A DNA stretch of 64,000 bases, from NCBI RefSeq assembly GCF_030381805.1, contig NZ_JAUDRH010000012.1:62001-126000 (forward strand), read 5' to 3'. The notes beneath the pieces were generated by a model. That model saw nothing but the letters and a program-made list of their open reading frames with translations, was not told the DNA's origin and ran no database searches. Positions within the stretch are counted from its first letter, which is position 1, and every line of letters starts with the position of its first letter. The DNA comes from Chlorogloeopsis sp. ULAP01 (lineage in GTDB: Bacteria > Cyanobacteriota > Cyanobacteriia > Cyanobacteriales > Nostocaceae). The translations under genes were made by a program, and so were the position numbers. This document shows positions 17,561-25,402 of this stretch, one piece after another.

Positions 17561-17693
17561 AGTTGCAGAAATTTCTGCAACTATTCTCTTTAGATTAATT
17601 TTTAAGAGAGTGTTTCTCTAGCAATAGTTGAGCGAACGCTCTTGGATGTATAAAAATAAATAGTCAGAATGTTATTCCTGACCGTTTTTTGAT
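17561..17693 (+). terminator. Two hairpins downstream of the ParM-like gene
   Basis: A perfect palindrome, AGTTGCAGAAATTTCTGCAACT (22 bp) in two 11-bp arms, lies at 17561-17582. A second, weaker stem, GTCAG/CTGAC-type at about 17665-17685, is followed by CGTTTTTTG, which looks like the actual terminator. Confidence 0.45.
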
Positions 17694-17709
17694 TGTTAAA
17701 AATTTTTAG

Positions 17710-17826
17710 TTAAATAACTTCTGGTTGATTGGCGAGATATTTTTCTCTACGCTGCCAAGTTTTGCGGTTGACCTCTAGTAGTTCAAGAAGCCCCTTGTTG
17801 AATTTGTCGATGGAGAACTGAATCAT
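17710..17826 (-). CDS. Small ORF in frame with the upstream 64-codon gene
   Basis: 38 codons from the ATG at 17826: MIQFSIDKFNKGLLELLEV, then NRKTWQRREKYLANQ. It is basic and helical. The same frame continues upstream without stop to the TAA of the 64-codon gene (17872-17874), and the intervening 15 codons (ETFGTVEQPKYSTQQ) look protein-like. So the two may be one ancestral gene split by a stop codon, or two coupled genes. Confidence 0.35.
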   Translation of the reverse strand: MIQFSIDKFNKGLLELLEVNRKTWQRREKYLANQPEVI

Positions 17827-17871
17827 TTGTTGAGTTGAATATTTCGGCTGTTCAACTGTCCCAAAAGTTTC

Positions 17872-18066
17872 TTAGAACTTTGCCTTGAACTCATCCCATT
17901 CGGCTTTCTTCCATTTCTTACCAGTTTTGGCTTCACAAGATTTCCCGCAGACCTCCTGCAAGGCATAATAAACCTGCTTTAACTTGCTCTCCTCATAAGA
18001 TGGAAGTATATAAATACCCATTGTAAAATCGTTAACTTGAGCAAGCTTTTTGGTTTTGGTAGCCAT
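17872..18066 (-). CDS. Small basic hypothetical protein
   Basis: 64 residues, 16 of them lysine. It contains YILPSYEESKLKQVYYALQE and a CGKSCEAKTGKKWKKAEWDE stretch. Basic, compact and close to the SSB gene and the ParM-like gene, it could be a DNA-binding accessory protein. No recognised domain. A frame continuation downstream is described under 17710-17826. Confidence 0.5.
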   Translation of the reverse strand: MATKTKKLAQVNDFTMGIYILPSYEESKLKQVYYALQEVCGKSCEAKTGKKWKKAEWDEFKAKF

Positions 18067-18125
18067 AATTATATCTCCTATTGAGAGTTATTTTTTATTC
18101 GTGTTTACTCGGCTAAAGCCGTTGA

Positions 18126-18170
18126 AAAAACAAACGACTGTTCGCTAATCAGAACAATCGTTTATTTTTT
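18126..18170. terminator. Bidirectional terminator
   Basis: AAACGACTGTTC (18132-18143) and GAACAATCGTTT (18152-18163) form a 12-bp stem with one mismatch around an 8-base loop, with A- and T-runs on both sides. It follows the stop of the SSB gene at 18223. Confidence 0.7.
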
Positions 18171-18222
18171 GTTGATTACAGTCCGCTTTTATAGAGTGAA
18201 CTTCGTATAAAGTTATCTTGGC

Positions 18223-18555
18223 TTACGCAGCTTCTTCGATAGTTTCAGTAGATTTGCCCCAGTTCGTAACCTGGATCTCTTCAGCTTCTACATAAACAAG
18301 CTTTGCTTTCTCATCGCTACCTTTGGGAGTAAATACATTAGTTTCAATGCTTCCCGATACGTTCACTTGCATTCCTTTACGAAACTCAAGTTTGTAATTT
18401 TGACCGCACCAAAACTTGACTGGAATCCAGGAAGTTTCGCCTCCCTTTTTGTTAACTCCAAGGGAAATTTCCCAAACCTTGCGCTCGCCAATTTGGAATA
18501 ATTTTGCGTTACCGATGGTTCCGGAAAGTACTACTACGTTGATATTCATGGACAT
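18223..18555 (-). CDS. ssb: Single-stranded DNA-binding protein (OB fold), tail-less
   Basis: 110 residues with an SSB-type OB fold: NVVVLSGTIGNAKLFQIG, KVWEISLGVNKKG, SWIPVKFWCG, LEFRKGMQVNVSGSIE and LVYVEAEEIQV. It protects single-stranded DNA during replication. The usual acidic C-terminal tip is replaced by TETIEEAA without a terminal Phe, so recruitment of SSB partners through the tip is unlikely. A second SSB lies at 22014-22397. Confidence 0.75.
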   Translation of the reverse strand: MSMNINVVVLSGTIGNAKLFQIGERKVWEISLGVNKKGGETSWIPVKFWCGQNYKLEFRKGMQVNVSGSIETNVFTPKGSDEKAKLVYVEAEEIQVTNWGKSTETIEEAA

Positions 18556-19059
18556 CTCGTAAATGTTGTAACTTGAATCGTTTTTCTTCCGCGAATGCGG
18601 CTGTTCAATTCAGTTTTTCTTTTTAGGAGGGTTTTATTTAAACTTGGCTCTACTGCAGCATCTTTGCTTGTAACTCCGGTGTGGATTGATTTTACCCTGC
18701 TTAATTATATATTTGTAATATCCTCCAACTAGAGTTATACGTAATTATTGAATCTTCGTTTGTTGTGGGATTTTCGTATCTAGGTAAAGATGATTTTTGT
18801 TGATATCTTTACAAGTGGTACGTGCAATGTTAATCATCGACTAGATAAGATAAATTGCTGGGGCTAGTTTATCTAGGTTTCTTTACACTACGGATGATAT
18901 CCTATGAGCTAGTTAGTGTGATTTCAGATGTGCGTTTAATGAATGCCCATCATCTTGCTTCAGCTTATTTTTGATAGTACTGTTTCCAACTTGATTATTT
19001 TTATAGCAGTACTCAGTTTATGAGTACTGCATTAAGAGCCTTGAATTATATTTACTATC
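18556..19059. other. Intergenic region between divergent genes
   Basis: Contains the leaders of the minus-strand SSB gene and the plus-strand TPR gene. It is AT-rich, with TATAAT-like sequences but no confident promoter. No repeat array, tRNA or open frame seen. Confidence 0.4.
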
Positions 19060-19521
19060 ATGTTCAATAAATACCAAAAGATACATCATTATTTTGTTTT
19101 GTTTAACCCTATTACATATATACTTGTAATGCCTGTATTAGGGTTAATTATTGGCTTACCCTACTTTTTCCGCTCACCTAAAATTGAAGAACCTCCTAAG
19201 CTTGTAACTGCACAAGACTTTGTGGATTATAGTGAAAAAATTTTAGCTAATAAGTTGTTTGGCGTTGATATTGATGGTAATAGAATTGAAGTATGTACAA
19301 AAGCGTTATCTTACCTCAACCAGGGTTTGAAACTCGATCCAAATAACGCTCAAGGTTACGCAGTAAGGGGACTTGTTCAAGATTGTCTCAATAAGTACAA
19401 AGCGAGTATATTCGATTTACAAAAAGCGAAGAACCTCTATCAATCCCAAGGGAAAGTTCAAGACGTTAAGCTAACTGAGAGTGCGATTAAAAGTATTAAA
19501 GAGAAATATAAAGCGAGATAA
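19060..19521 (+). CDS. Membrane-anchored TPR protein
   Basis: 153 residues. One hydrophobic segment (residues about 16-37, ITYILVMPVLGLIIGLPYFF) anchors the N-terminus. The rest has one clear tetratricopeptide unit, ALSYLNQGLKLDPNNAQGY followed by AVRGLVQDCLNKYKASIFDL. TPR units mediate protein contacts. Its role on the plasmid is unknown; it is convergent with parB. Confidence 0.65.
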   Translation: MFNKYQKIHHYFVLFNPITYILVMPVLGLIIGLPYFFRSPKIEEPPKLVTAQDFVDYSEKILANKLFGVDIDGNRIEVCTKALSYLNQGLKLDPNNAQGYAVRGLVQDCLNKYKASIFDLQKAKNLYQSQGKVQDVKLTESAIKSIKEKYKAR

Positions 19522-19558
19522 GTAGGGTAATTAGGATGCTTTTTGTATGTTTTAAGCT

Positions 19559-19584
19559 AAAGGAGGGATAATTATTATCTCCCT
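19559..19584. terminator. Terminator-like palindrome between convergent genes
   Basis: AAGGAGGGATAATTATTATC and its partner arm form a near-perfect palindrome ending CTCCCTT. It sits between the TPR gene and the end of parB and could serve both. Confidence 0.45.
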
Positions 19585-19591
19585 TGCTTCC

Positions 19592-20575
19592 TTATTTTAA
19601 GCTTTCCATCTCTGTGTTCTCTGTTTCAGATGGAAAGAGTTCTTCTATCTGTGCTAGCAGCCGATTGATTTTATTTGTTATCTTTTTGTCATTTTCTAGA
19701 AATTTCCTGTGTTTTTTTAATAGTCCTTGTACATTTTTTCCTCTTGATGCTAACTGTTGAAAGGGGGTTTCTTCTTTATCTGTTTTACCTGCTTCCAGAA
19801 CACCCTCTACTATCTCTTTTATTTGCGATAGTGACAATCCTTCGTCAATCGCCTGCTTTATTATTTTCCCCCTCGCTTGTTCCTCCTTTACCCGTGCGAT
19901 CGCATGGGCTTTGGTATATTCTAACTGCCCTCTTATAAGTACATCCTGGATATCGTTTGGTAGTTTAAGTAAAGGTAGGCGCGTTGTGACAAACGACTGC
20001 CAGGTAATTTTGCCAAATTTAGAGAACAAGTTTTGTATAGTAAGACTTTCATCGCTCCCCAAAACGTTTTGGGGAACTTTATTTTTTTCCTCATCTAGCA
20101 TTCTGTTTAGAAGATAAACTATATTCTTTTGGTCAAGATTCAAAATAGCTGCGAGTAGTTCGAGAATACCAATGGTTTCCTCATAAGTGTTGAGATCTTC
20201 GCGTTGGAGGTTTTCGACCAAGCGGATGCGAACAGCAGCATTCTCATCGCAGTCGATTACATTGACGGGAATTTCTTCGAGTCCAGCTAGTTTGCTTGCT
20301 CGCAGGCGACGCTCACCAGCAACTAGTTCAAATTCGTTACTACTTGTGGATCTAACTACAATAGGGGAAAGCAACCCGTTTTCTTTAATATTTTCTGCAA
20401 GAGATTGAATTTTTTGCGGATCAAAGTACCTACGGGGTTGTGATGGGGGAAGGATAATTGAATCTATTGGGAGGGTAGTAGTGTTTTTGTTGTCTGAATC
20501 TTCTTGGCTAGCACCACTAAATAAATCATCGAGTGCGTTTTTATCGTATGCTTTGAGTTCAACTTGTTTAGTCAT
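19592..20575 (-). CDS. parB: ParB-family partition protein
   Basis: 327 residues. The N-terminal ParB/sulfiredoxin-like CTPase domain has IILPPSQPRRYFDPQKIQSL, GLLSPIVVR, AGERRLRASKLAGL (the GERRxRA nucleotide motif) and VENLQREDLNTYEE. A helix-turn-helix region follows (LLSPLSQIK-type, here GLSLSQIKEIV near 235). A lysine-rich C-terminal part after TDKEETPF is the dimerisation end. It loads on parS sites and stimulates ParA. It lies 2 bp downstream of parA in one operon. Confidence 0.93.
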   Translation of the reverse strand: MTKQVELKAYDKNALDDLFSGASQEDSDNKNTTTLPIDSIILPPSQPRRYFDPQKIQSLAENIKENGLLSPIVVRSTSSNEFELVAGERRLRASKLAGLEEIPVNVIDCDENAAVRIRLVENLQREDLNTYEETIGILELLAAILNLDQKNIVYLLNRMLDEEKNKVPQNVLGSDESLTIQNLFSKFGKITWQSFVTTRLPLLKLPNDIQDVLIRGQLEYTKAHAIARVKEEQARGKIIKQAIDEGLSLSQIKEIVEGVLEAGKTDKEETPFQQLASRGKNVQGLLKKHRKFLENDKKITNKINRLLAQIEELFPSETENTEMESLK

Positions 20576-20577
20576 AT

Positions 20578-21360
20578 TTATAGTTTTATAAGGTAATTTG
20601 CGATTTCTTCTAAGATACTAACTGCTGGGTGATTTTTCTTCCACAGAGCAAGCGGGAGATGTGCTTGTGATGCACTTGGAAAGTCTATCGAATTGGGAAT
20701 GGGTGTAGTTATATGCGCCCGTCCTTCGATTTGTTTTTTAATGGCTTCGAGGATACCTGATTGTTGAAGGGTACGTTTGTCATATTGGGTTGGGATAAAA
20801 GCTGCGATTTGTAAGTCTTTGTGTCCTCCTTTCTTAAGACGGGCAATTGTTGTTAGCAATTGTTCTGTAGCAGCATAGCATTTATATTCTGTCTGCACTG
20901 GTATCAGGATATGGGTAGCTGCCATTACACTCATAATGCTTAGGTATCCCAGTGAGGGAGGGCAATCAATTAAGATGTAATCATATTCGCCGACTATTGG
21001 TTCAAGTGCAAACTTGAGTTTTTGTCGAGCGTCAGTTGTGATATCGCGTCCTAGTTCGATTTCAGCTCCGGTTAGAGCATTATTACTGGGTACAAGATAC
21101 ATATTATGGATAGGTTCGTGCCAAATGTATAGCGGCCCGCGTTCGGTGATAGCAGCATATATTGTCTGCTCATCTTTTAGCTCCTTGGGTTCTATTCCCA
21201 TAAAGGTTGTCAGACTTGCTTGTGGGTCCATATCTATAAGCAAGACTCGGTGTTTTTGAGCAAGATGATACCCAATATTATGAACTGTGGTAGTCTTACC
21301 AGCTCCACCAGACTGGTTGAATGCGGCAATTATTTTAGTCTTCTTTTTTGGCATTTTCAA
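20578..21360 (-). CDS. parA: ParA-family partition ATPase
   Basis: 260 residues of a P-loop partition ATPase. Deviant Walker A in FNQSGGAGKTTTVHNIG (about 14-26, KGGxGKT-like), VLLIDMDPQASLTTFMG (switch I) and YILIDCPPSLGYLSI (Walker B). There is no N-terminal DNA-binding extension, so it is the short ParA type (class Ib-like). It moves plasmid copies over the nucleoid with ParB. The leader contains two inverted repeats at 21433-21510. Confidence 0.93.
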   Translation of the reverse strand: MKMPKKKTKIIAAFNQSGGAGKTTTVHNIGYHLAQKHRVLLIDMDPQASLTTFMGIEPKELKDEQTIYAAITERGPLYIWHEPIHNMYLVPSNNALTGAEIELGRDITTDARQKLKFALEPIVGEYDYILIDCPPSLGYLSIMSVMAATHILIPVQTEYKCYAATEQLLTTIARLKKGGHKDLQIAAFIPTQYDKRTLQQSGILEAIKKQIEGRAHITTPIPNSIDFPSASQAHLPLALWKKNHPAVSILEEIANYLIKL

Positions 21361-21432
21361 GGGTGTTTTTTAACTCATTTGAAGTGATTCTATCAAAGTC
21401 TTCTTGATAAAGAGTAAAAAAATAATGCCAAT

Positions 21433-21510
21433 ATGAGTCTCTATACCGACTCATAATGACATTATTCTTAATTCTTAAACTGGATACTTAAGTATTCATA
21501 TTAGTATCCA
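21433..21510. promoter_or_regulatory. Two inverted repeats in the parAB leader (operator or parS candidate)
   Basis: ATGAGTC and GACTCAT (21433-21439, 21448-21454) and TGGATACT and AGTATCCA (21481-21488, 21503-21510) are perfect pairs in the 150-bp leader of parA. Short-type ParA/ParB operons often carry the parS site or a repressor site here. Confidence 0.45.
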
Positions 21511-21512
21511 CT

Positions 21513-21929
21513 TTAAAAAGGAGGTTCATCACCTAGATTTTCATTATTATCACTGGAAATATTCTCCTCCAGCTCTTGTGCGAAATCAGAAGATTTTTCT
21601 TGTGTAGCTCCAAAATATGCTAGTTCTTGGAGGGTTTTTCCGGTGGGGATAAATCCTCTAATTACGAGGGTAGCTACTTTTTCTTTATAGTTTTCCTGTT
21701 CGTTAATTTGTAAATCGATGTACCCGTTAGCTATCCCTTGGCAGTTTTCCCCACTCCCTTTTATATCTACAGCAGGAGTACCTTTAGCACGGTAGGGGAT
21801 TTCATCTACTACCATGCCGTCTTTACCCCGATAACTAAAACTAGCTACCCCATGACAAATGAGTGAACCTTCTCTGTCATGGGTCTCATTAATATTTTCG
21901 ATTGTTAATGTCAAATTGGTTTCTATCAT
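21513..21929 (-). CDS. Hypothetical protein with an SSB-like C-terminal tip
   Basis: 138 residues. A beta-rich N-terminal domain (LTLTIENINETHDREG, GVASFSYRGKDG, YIDLQINEQENYKEKVATL) could be an OB-like fold. The tail is acidic and ends NLGDEPPF, which matches the acidic tip ending in Pro-Phe by which SSB recruits repair and replication proteins. It lies between the SSB at 22014 and parA on the same strand. I infer an SSB-related or SSB-companion protein. Confidence 0.6.
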   Translation of the reverse strand: MIETNLTLTIENINETHDREGSLICHGVASFSYRGKDGMVVDEIPYRAKGTPAVDIKGSGENCQGIANGYIDLQINEQENYKEKVATLVIRGFIPTGKTLQELAYFGATQEKSSDFAQELEENISSDNNENLGDEPPF

Positions 21930-21961
21930 TTTATGGTGTTCCTATTTACTAATTGAACAAT

Positions 21962-21998
21962 GCCCCCAAGCAAGAACTCTCTGCTAGGGGCTATTTTT
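21962..21998. terminator. Hairpin between the SSB gene and the tailed gene
   Basis: GCCCC...AGCA and TGCT...GGGGC arms with a TATTTTT tract on the plus strand. It is located in the intergenic gap between two minus-strand genes, so it may be an attenuator or processing hairpin rather than a plain terminator. Confidence 0.35.
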
Positions 21999-22013
21999 GA
22001 ATGCAAAGTTCTT

Positions 22014-22397
22014 TTAGAAATTTGCGTTAGTTATGTTCGCAGTTTGTTTGTCTTCTAAGGAAGATTTATCTTCACTGCGAGGAGAGCTTAACAGTTCGAT
22101 TTTTTGGACAGTTACTACAGGTTTAGACCTCATAGTTCCTGAATTTTTATCCGTCCACCTATCAAAGCTAAATTCGCCTAATATAGCAATTTGGGTTCCC
22201 TTTTTGACATAATTTGCAATTACCTCTGCGGTTGATCCCCAAGCGGTAAGGTCAAACCAAAGTGGAGTTTCACTTTTATAGGGAGGCCGCACTGCAACCG
22301 AAATAGACGCTTTGACAGCCCCACTCTCGAAGTAGCGGACTTCCGGTTCTTGTCCTGCCCTACCAACTAATGTGATGCGATTGAGATACTCGCTCAT
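22014..22397 (-). CDS. ssb: Single-stranded DNA-binding protein
   Basis: 127 residues, classical bacterial SSB start: YLNRITLVGRAGQEPEVRYF, then VKASISVAVR, WFDLTAWGSTAEVIANYVKKG and QIAILGEFSFDRW. The OB fold is complete at about residue 105. The tail is short and ends TANITNANF, without the DDxPF-type acidic tip, which appears instead on the next gene (21513-21929). It probably coats plasmid single strands in replication or transfer. Confidence 0.9.
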   Translation of the reverse strand: MSEYLNRITLVGRAGQEPEVRYFESGAVKASISVAVRPPYKSETPLWFDLTAWGSTAEVIANYVKKGTQIAILGEFSFDRWTDKNSGTMRSKPVVTVQKIELLSSPRSEDKSSLEDKQTANITNANF

Positions 22398-22570
22398 AGG
22401 ATTTTAATTTTCTAATACTTCAAATCCCTATTTGCGTAAGCACCTGTTAGTCTGTGGTTGTTGGTCACTGGGTGGAGCTACCCACAATTTGTCTGGTATT
22501 TTGTTTATCTATAAGTATAAAATTTGTGGCTACGGGAAGTATATATGTACGTGTTGAATTTTTATCAGTT

Positions 22571-23572
22571 ATGGAAACATTCAAATTAGAGATAGACTTG
22601 ATGCAACCTCTTCAAGTAAGGTTGGTAGAGTGCAAGTTGGTTTTACTGGCGTTAATGTGGATGCAGCATGATGAAAACCAACAAAGCAATATTCCTGTTG
22701 ATTATTCATCACCCTTGCTTGTAGATAATTCAGAATGGCGAGATAGGTCTTTTGCTACCCCGGATGTTGAACATTTTAGGAAGGTATCTAATACTGCTCG
22801 AATTGGTGCTTGGGATGAGATGATTTTACTCCGTTTGAGTCATTATATTACCCCTCACGTCAATTGTTTGTATGATGCTTCTTTTTATGCGCTTGTAGTG
22901 ATTGCGATGCATCTTATAGATGCAGAATTGAAGGGGATATTTGTCAACTCCAGCGATCAATATTTTGCTCGTAGATTAGTATACGAAAGTTTTGAGATTT
23001 TAGATAAGCATCAATTTGGCGATAACCTTAAGTTTGGTGATGAAATATATTTTACTGGTATTGAAGAAAAAGATAGCTTAAAGTGGGGAATGTTGCTAAA
23101 TTACCTTAGCTTTAAACTGGCGGCTTTGGGTGAATTTATTATGGGTACTAGCGATATTGATGATGAAGTTGATAATGAATATGATGATTTAGATGAAATT
23201 GAAAGGGAAGAGTTTGATAGAAAATACGAACGTTTGCCTGCTGATTATTTCCAATGCAAACCTTATATTGAAAAATGCACTGACCGTTCAGAACTGCTAT
23301 CAAGATTAGTCCAAAGGGTTGTTTATTACTTATTTGTAGGTAAAGAATATAATGCAAGTCGGTTGGATGAGATAATGTCTATTCCAGTTACTATTCGCTC
23401 TACTGTTACTTTTCAATCAAATTTGGCGATTGCTACTTATAGAATTGGTTATTTCATTACTGCTTCAGGGATTGAGGAATGGGCTGATGGCAAAAATTGG
23501 TTTTTGTGTAAGGCTTTTTCTAGTTTGATGCCTTTCTATAACCGAGGTAAGAAAGATGCTGCGGGATTATAA
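22571..23572 (+). CDS. Hypothetical protein, function unknown
   Basis: 333 residues from the Met in METFKLEIDLMQPLQ; a longer frame opens at 22454 but the added sequence is hydrophobic and unlike the rest. The protein is soluble, helical and acidic, with an Asp/Glu-rich loop (DIDDEVDNEYDDLDEIEREE) near the middle. No family recognised. It is the only plus-strand gene between parA and the clamp-loader genes and is convergent with the 216-residue gene. Confidence 0.6.
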   Translation: METFKLEIDLMQPLQVRLVECKLVLLALMWMQHDENQQSNIPVDYSSPLLVDNSEWRDRSFATPDVEHFRKVSNTARIGAWDEMILLRLSHYITPHVNCLYDASFYALVVIAMHLIDAELKGIFVNSSDQYFARRLVYESFEILDKHQFGDNLKFGDEIYFTGIEEKDSLKWGMLLNYLSFKLAALGEFIMGTSDIDDEVDNEYDDLDEIEREEFDRKYERLPADYFQCKPYIEKCTDRSELLSRLVQRVVYYLFVGKEYNASRLDEIMSIPVTIRSTVTFQSNLAIATYRIGYFITASGIEEWADGKNWFLCKAFSSLMPFYNRGKKDAAGL

Positions 23573-23582
23573 ATAAAGAAAA

Positions 23583-23612
23583 AATCAGGATTATAAAGAT
23601 AATTCTGATTTC
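23583..23612. terminator. Bidirectional terminator between convergent genes
   Basis: AAATCAGGATTAT and ATAATTCTGATTT pair with one mismatch around a 4-base loop. It lies between the ends of the genes at 23572 and 23665. Confidence 0.7.
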
Positions 23613-23664
23613 ACTTAATTCATGGTTCCACAGCTATCACTGCCTACCCAGTAGTTGCTAGTTG

Positions 23665-24315
23665 TTAAAAAAGTGATAATTGTGGGTTGATTTCTTCTAA
23701 AGTATTTACCTTTTTAGGGAGTTTTTGTTTGAGCCTTTTACCCCATTCACTACTTGCATTTTTGATTACACGAGTGCGGATATCGGTGGCGAGAGTGTCA
23801 TAATCGTGTTGGATTTGTTTATAATCAATAGGAGTTGTACCAATGATTTTCCATAGATTTTCGTAATCATAATTTGGGAATGGTTTGTGCTTGATAAGGG
23901 TGGTATGACTTGCCCAAAAATATACGTTATTCCACTCCCAAGATAGCGGAACTTCAAATGTGATTGGCATCATCACAGCAAGTACTTCACTTGGCGTAGC
24001 AAGTTTACCTGTTTCTCCTTTATCTACTTCTTCTAAGATTGTATCTAATCTGTCGATTGCTATTGCTTGCCATACCCAATTGGGAATAGTATACCTCCAT
24101 TCTCGTCCATCAGTAATTATCGGGCCAGCTAAATACTTTACTAACTGCACTTCAACTTCCGCTATTTCTAGCAAACAGGCAAATACTTTTCTATCCATTC
24201 CCATACTGGCTAATACTTTGAGCATTTTTTTAAGGTTGGGAGTTACTATTTTCTCTCCTTTCGACTTACTATTTTTGATGGTTTGTTCGATATCGAAAAG
24301 GGTTTGTTGTTGCAT
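23665..24315 (-). CDS. Hypothetical protein with clamp-binding-like motifs at both ends
   Basis: 216 residues, family not recognised. The C-terminus is NPQLSLF, an exact match to the bacterial beta-clamp-binding pentapeptide QL[SD]LF; the N-terminus starts MQQQTLFDIE, in which QQTLF is a variant. Between them is an alpha/beta domain (VFACLLEIAEVEVQLVKYL; WEWNNVYFWASHTTLIKH). Terminal clamp peptides suggest the protein is brought to replicating plasmid DNA by the plasmid clamp (43190-44539). It was probably the next gene after holB before IS982 inserted between them. Confidence 0.6.
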   Translation of the reverse strand: MQQQTLFDIEQTIKNSKSKGEKIVTPNLKKMLKVLASMGMDRKVFACLLEIAEVEVQLVKYLAGPIITDGREWRYTIPNWVWQAIAIDRLDTILEEVDKGETGKLATPSEVLAVMMPITFEVPLSWEWNNVYFWASHTTLIKHKPFPNYDYENLWKIIGTTPIDYKQIQHDYDTLATDIRTRVIKNASSEWGKRLKQKLPKKVNTLEEINPQLSLF

Positions 24316-24332
24316 TTTAACCTCCAGATAAA

Positions 24333-24363
24333 AAGCCGCCAGTTAGTAGTAATTAACTGACGG
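24333..24363 (-). terminator. Rho-independent terminator of the holA-holB unit
   Basis: On the minus strand AGCCGTCAGTTA and TAACTGGCGGCT form a stem with one wobble and are followed by TTTTT. Before IS982 arrived it lay about 40 bp beyond the holB stop codon. Confidence 0.7.
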
Positions 24364-24390
24364 CTTAGTGTGTGTAGCAGTATTTTCTTA

Positions 24391-25398
24391 ACGTGAGTTC
24401 GACGAATTAAAAAACAGCAGGAGGTAGAGCAGGTAAGTTTTTGGGGTAAATATCAAGTGAAGGTTTTTGAGGCAAATAGGTATAAGCAGCCAAACCAGCC
24501 ATCAAATTGACCAAAAAGTTAAAAACACTACGATGGCGAGAATGTTCTATCTGACACAGGTTTTTCAAGTGGTCATGAACTGATTCAATGACTGCACGCT
24601 TGCGTAAAAGAATTTGATCAATGAGTTTTACCAAGCGGTTTTTCATGTTCTTTTTGGATTTGGTCACGAACTGTAAGCCTCGTGCATACAATTCCTCAAA
24701 GAGTCTTTGTGAAATATATCCTCGGTCTCCAAATAGTTTACCAATCAAGTCCTTAGTCATATCTGGAACTGGTTCTCGGTCATCAACATTTGCAGGAGTA
24801 AGTTGAAATGCCAGCAGTTCTCCACAGTCATTAATAATTAAATGAAGTTTAAAACCAAAGTGCCAACCCACCGAGTTTTTACCCCATTTGACTAATCCTT
24901 TAAACACTTTGTGTGCATGTGCGCGGCATTGATGACAAACTTCGATAGGAGTGGAATCGATAAAACTAATCCCTGTAATTTCTCCCGTACGTGTATGTAA
25001 AAAGCAACATAGCAACATCAAACACCAAGGCATCAATTCCACAAATCTTGTATAGCTTACTAAGTTGGGAAAAGCTTTTTTCCAACCTGGTACTACCTGT
25101 AGTGTGTAGAACTCCTTAAATGTCCTATAACCACTGCCATGAAACGCTATCACTATTGTTATCACTTCACTTAGATGCATTCTCGATTTGCTGCGTCTCT
25201 CTCCCGTCATCGATGGTAGCTGCGGCACTTGTTGCCAGCACTGCTCCCATCTTGAGCAAAAATCGTCTACATCACAGAAAATCTGGGTTACATCTAGGCG
25301 AGATACAATTGTGGACATAGCTGAGACACTCTTGATTTTTTCTTCTAATTCTAGTCTCAGCTTTTTTTTGCACCTAAATCAACCCGTCGAACTCACGT
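24391..25398. mobile_element. IS982-family insertion sequence, complete
   Basis: 1008 bp with perfect 14-bp terminal repeats ACGTGAGTTCGACG (24391-24404) and CGTCGAACTCACGT (25385-25398). It is flanked by a 7-bp direct repeat TTTCTTA (24384-24390 and 25399-25405). The gene inside is intact. This is the only insertion sequence in the window with intact gene, ends and target duplication, so it is recent. Confidence 0.93.
24407..25318 (-). CDS. IS982-family transposase
   Basis: 303 residues, full length for the family. DDE triad regions: GISFIDSTPIEVC (first Asp), GKLFGDRGYISQRLFEEL (second Asp) and RAVIESVHDHLKNLCQIEHS (Glu). The stop codon is 16 bp from the left terminal repeat. It catalyses cut or copy transposition of the element at 24391-25398. 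No frameshift or missing residue is seen, so it is probably active. Confidence 0.93.
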   Translation of the reverse strand: MSTIVSRLDVTQIFCDVDDFCSRWEQCWQQVPQLPSMTGERRSKSRMHLSEVITIVIAFHGSGYRTFKEFYTLQVVPGWKKAFPNLVSYTRFVELMPWCLMLLCCFLHTRTGEITGISFIDSTPIEVCHQCRAHAHKVFKGLVKWGKNSVGWHFGFKLHLIINDCGELLAFQLTPANVDDREPVPDMTKDLIGKLFGDRGYISQRLFEELYARGLQFVTKSKKNMKNRLVKLIDQILLRKRAVIESVHDHLKNLCQIEHSRHRSVFNFLVNLMAGLAAYTYLPQKPSLDIYPKNLPALPPAVF

Positions 25399-25402
25399 TT
25401 TC

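Noticed and set aside
21962..21998. Riboswitch in front of the 138-residue gene
   Set aside because: Only a single hairpin with G/C arms is visible; no conserved riboswitch core could be recognised.
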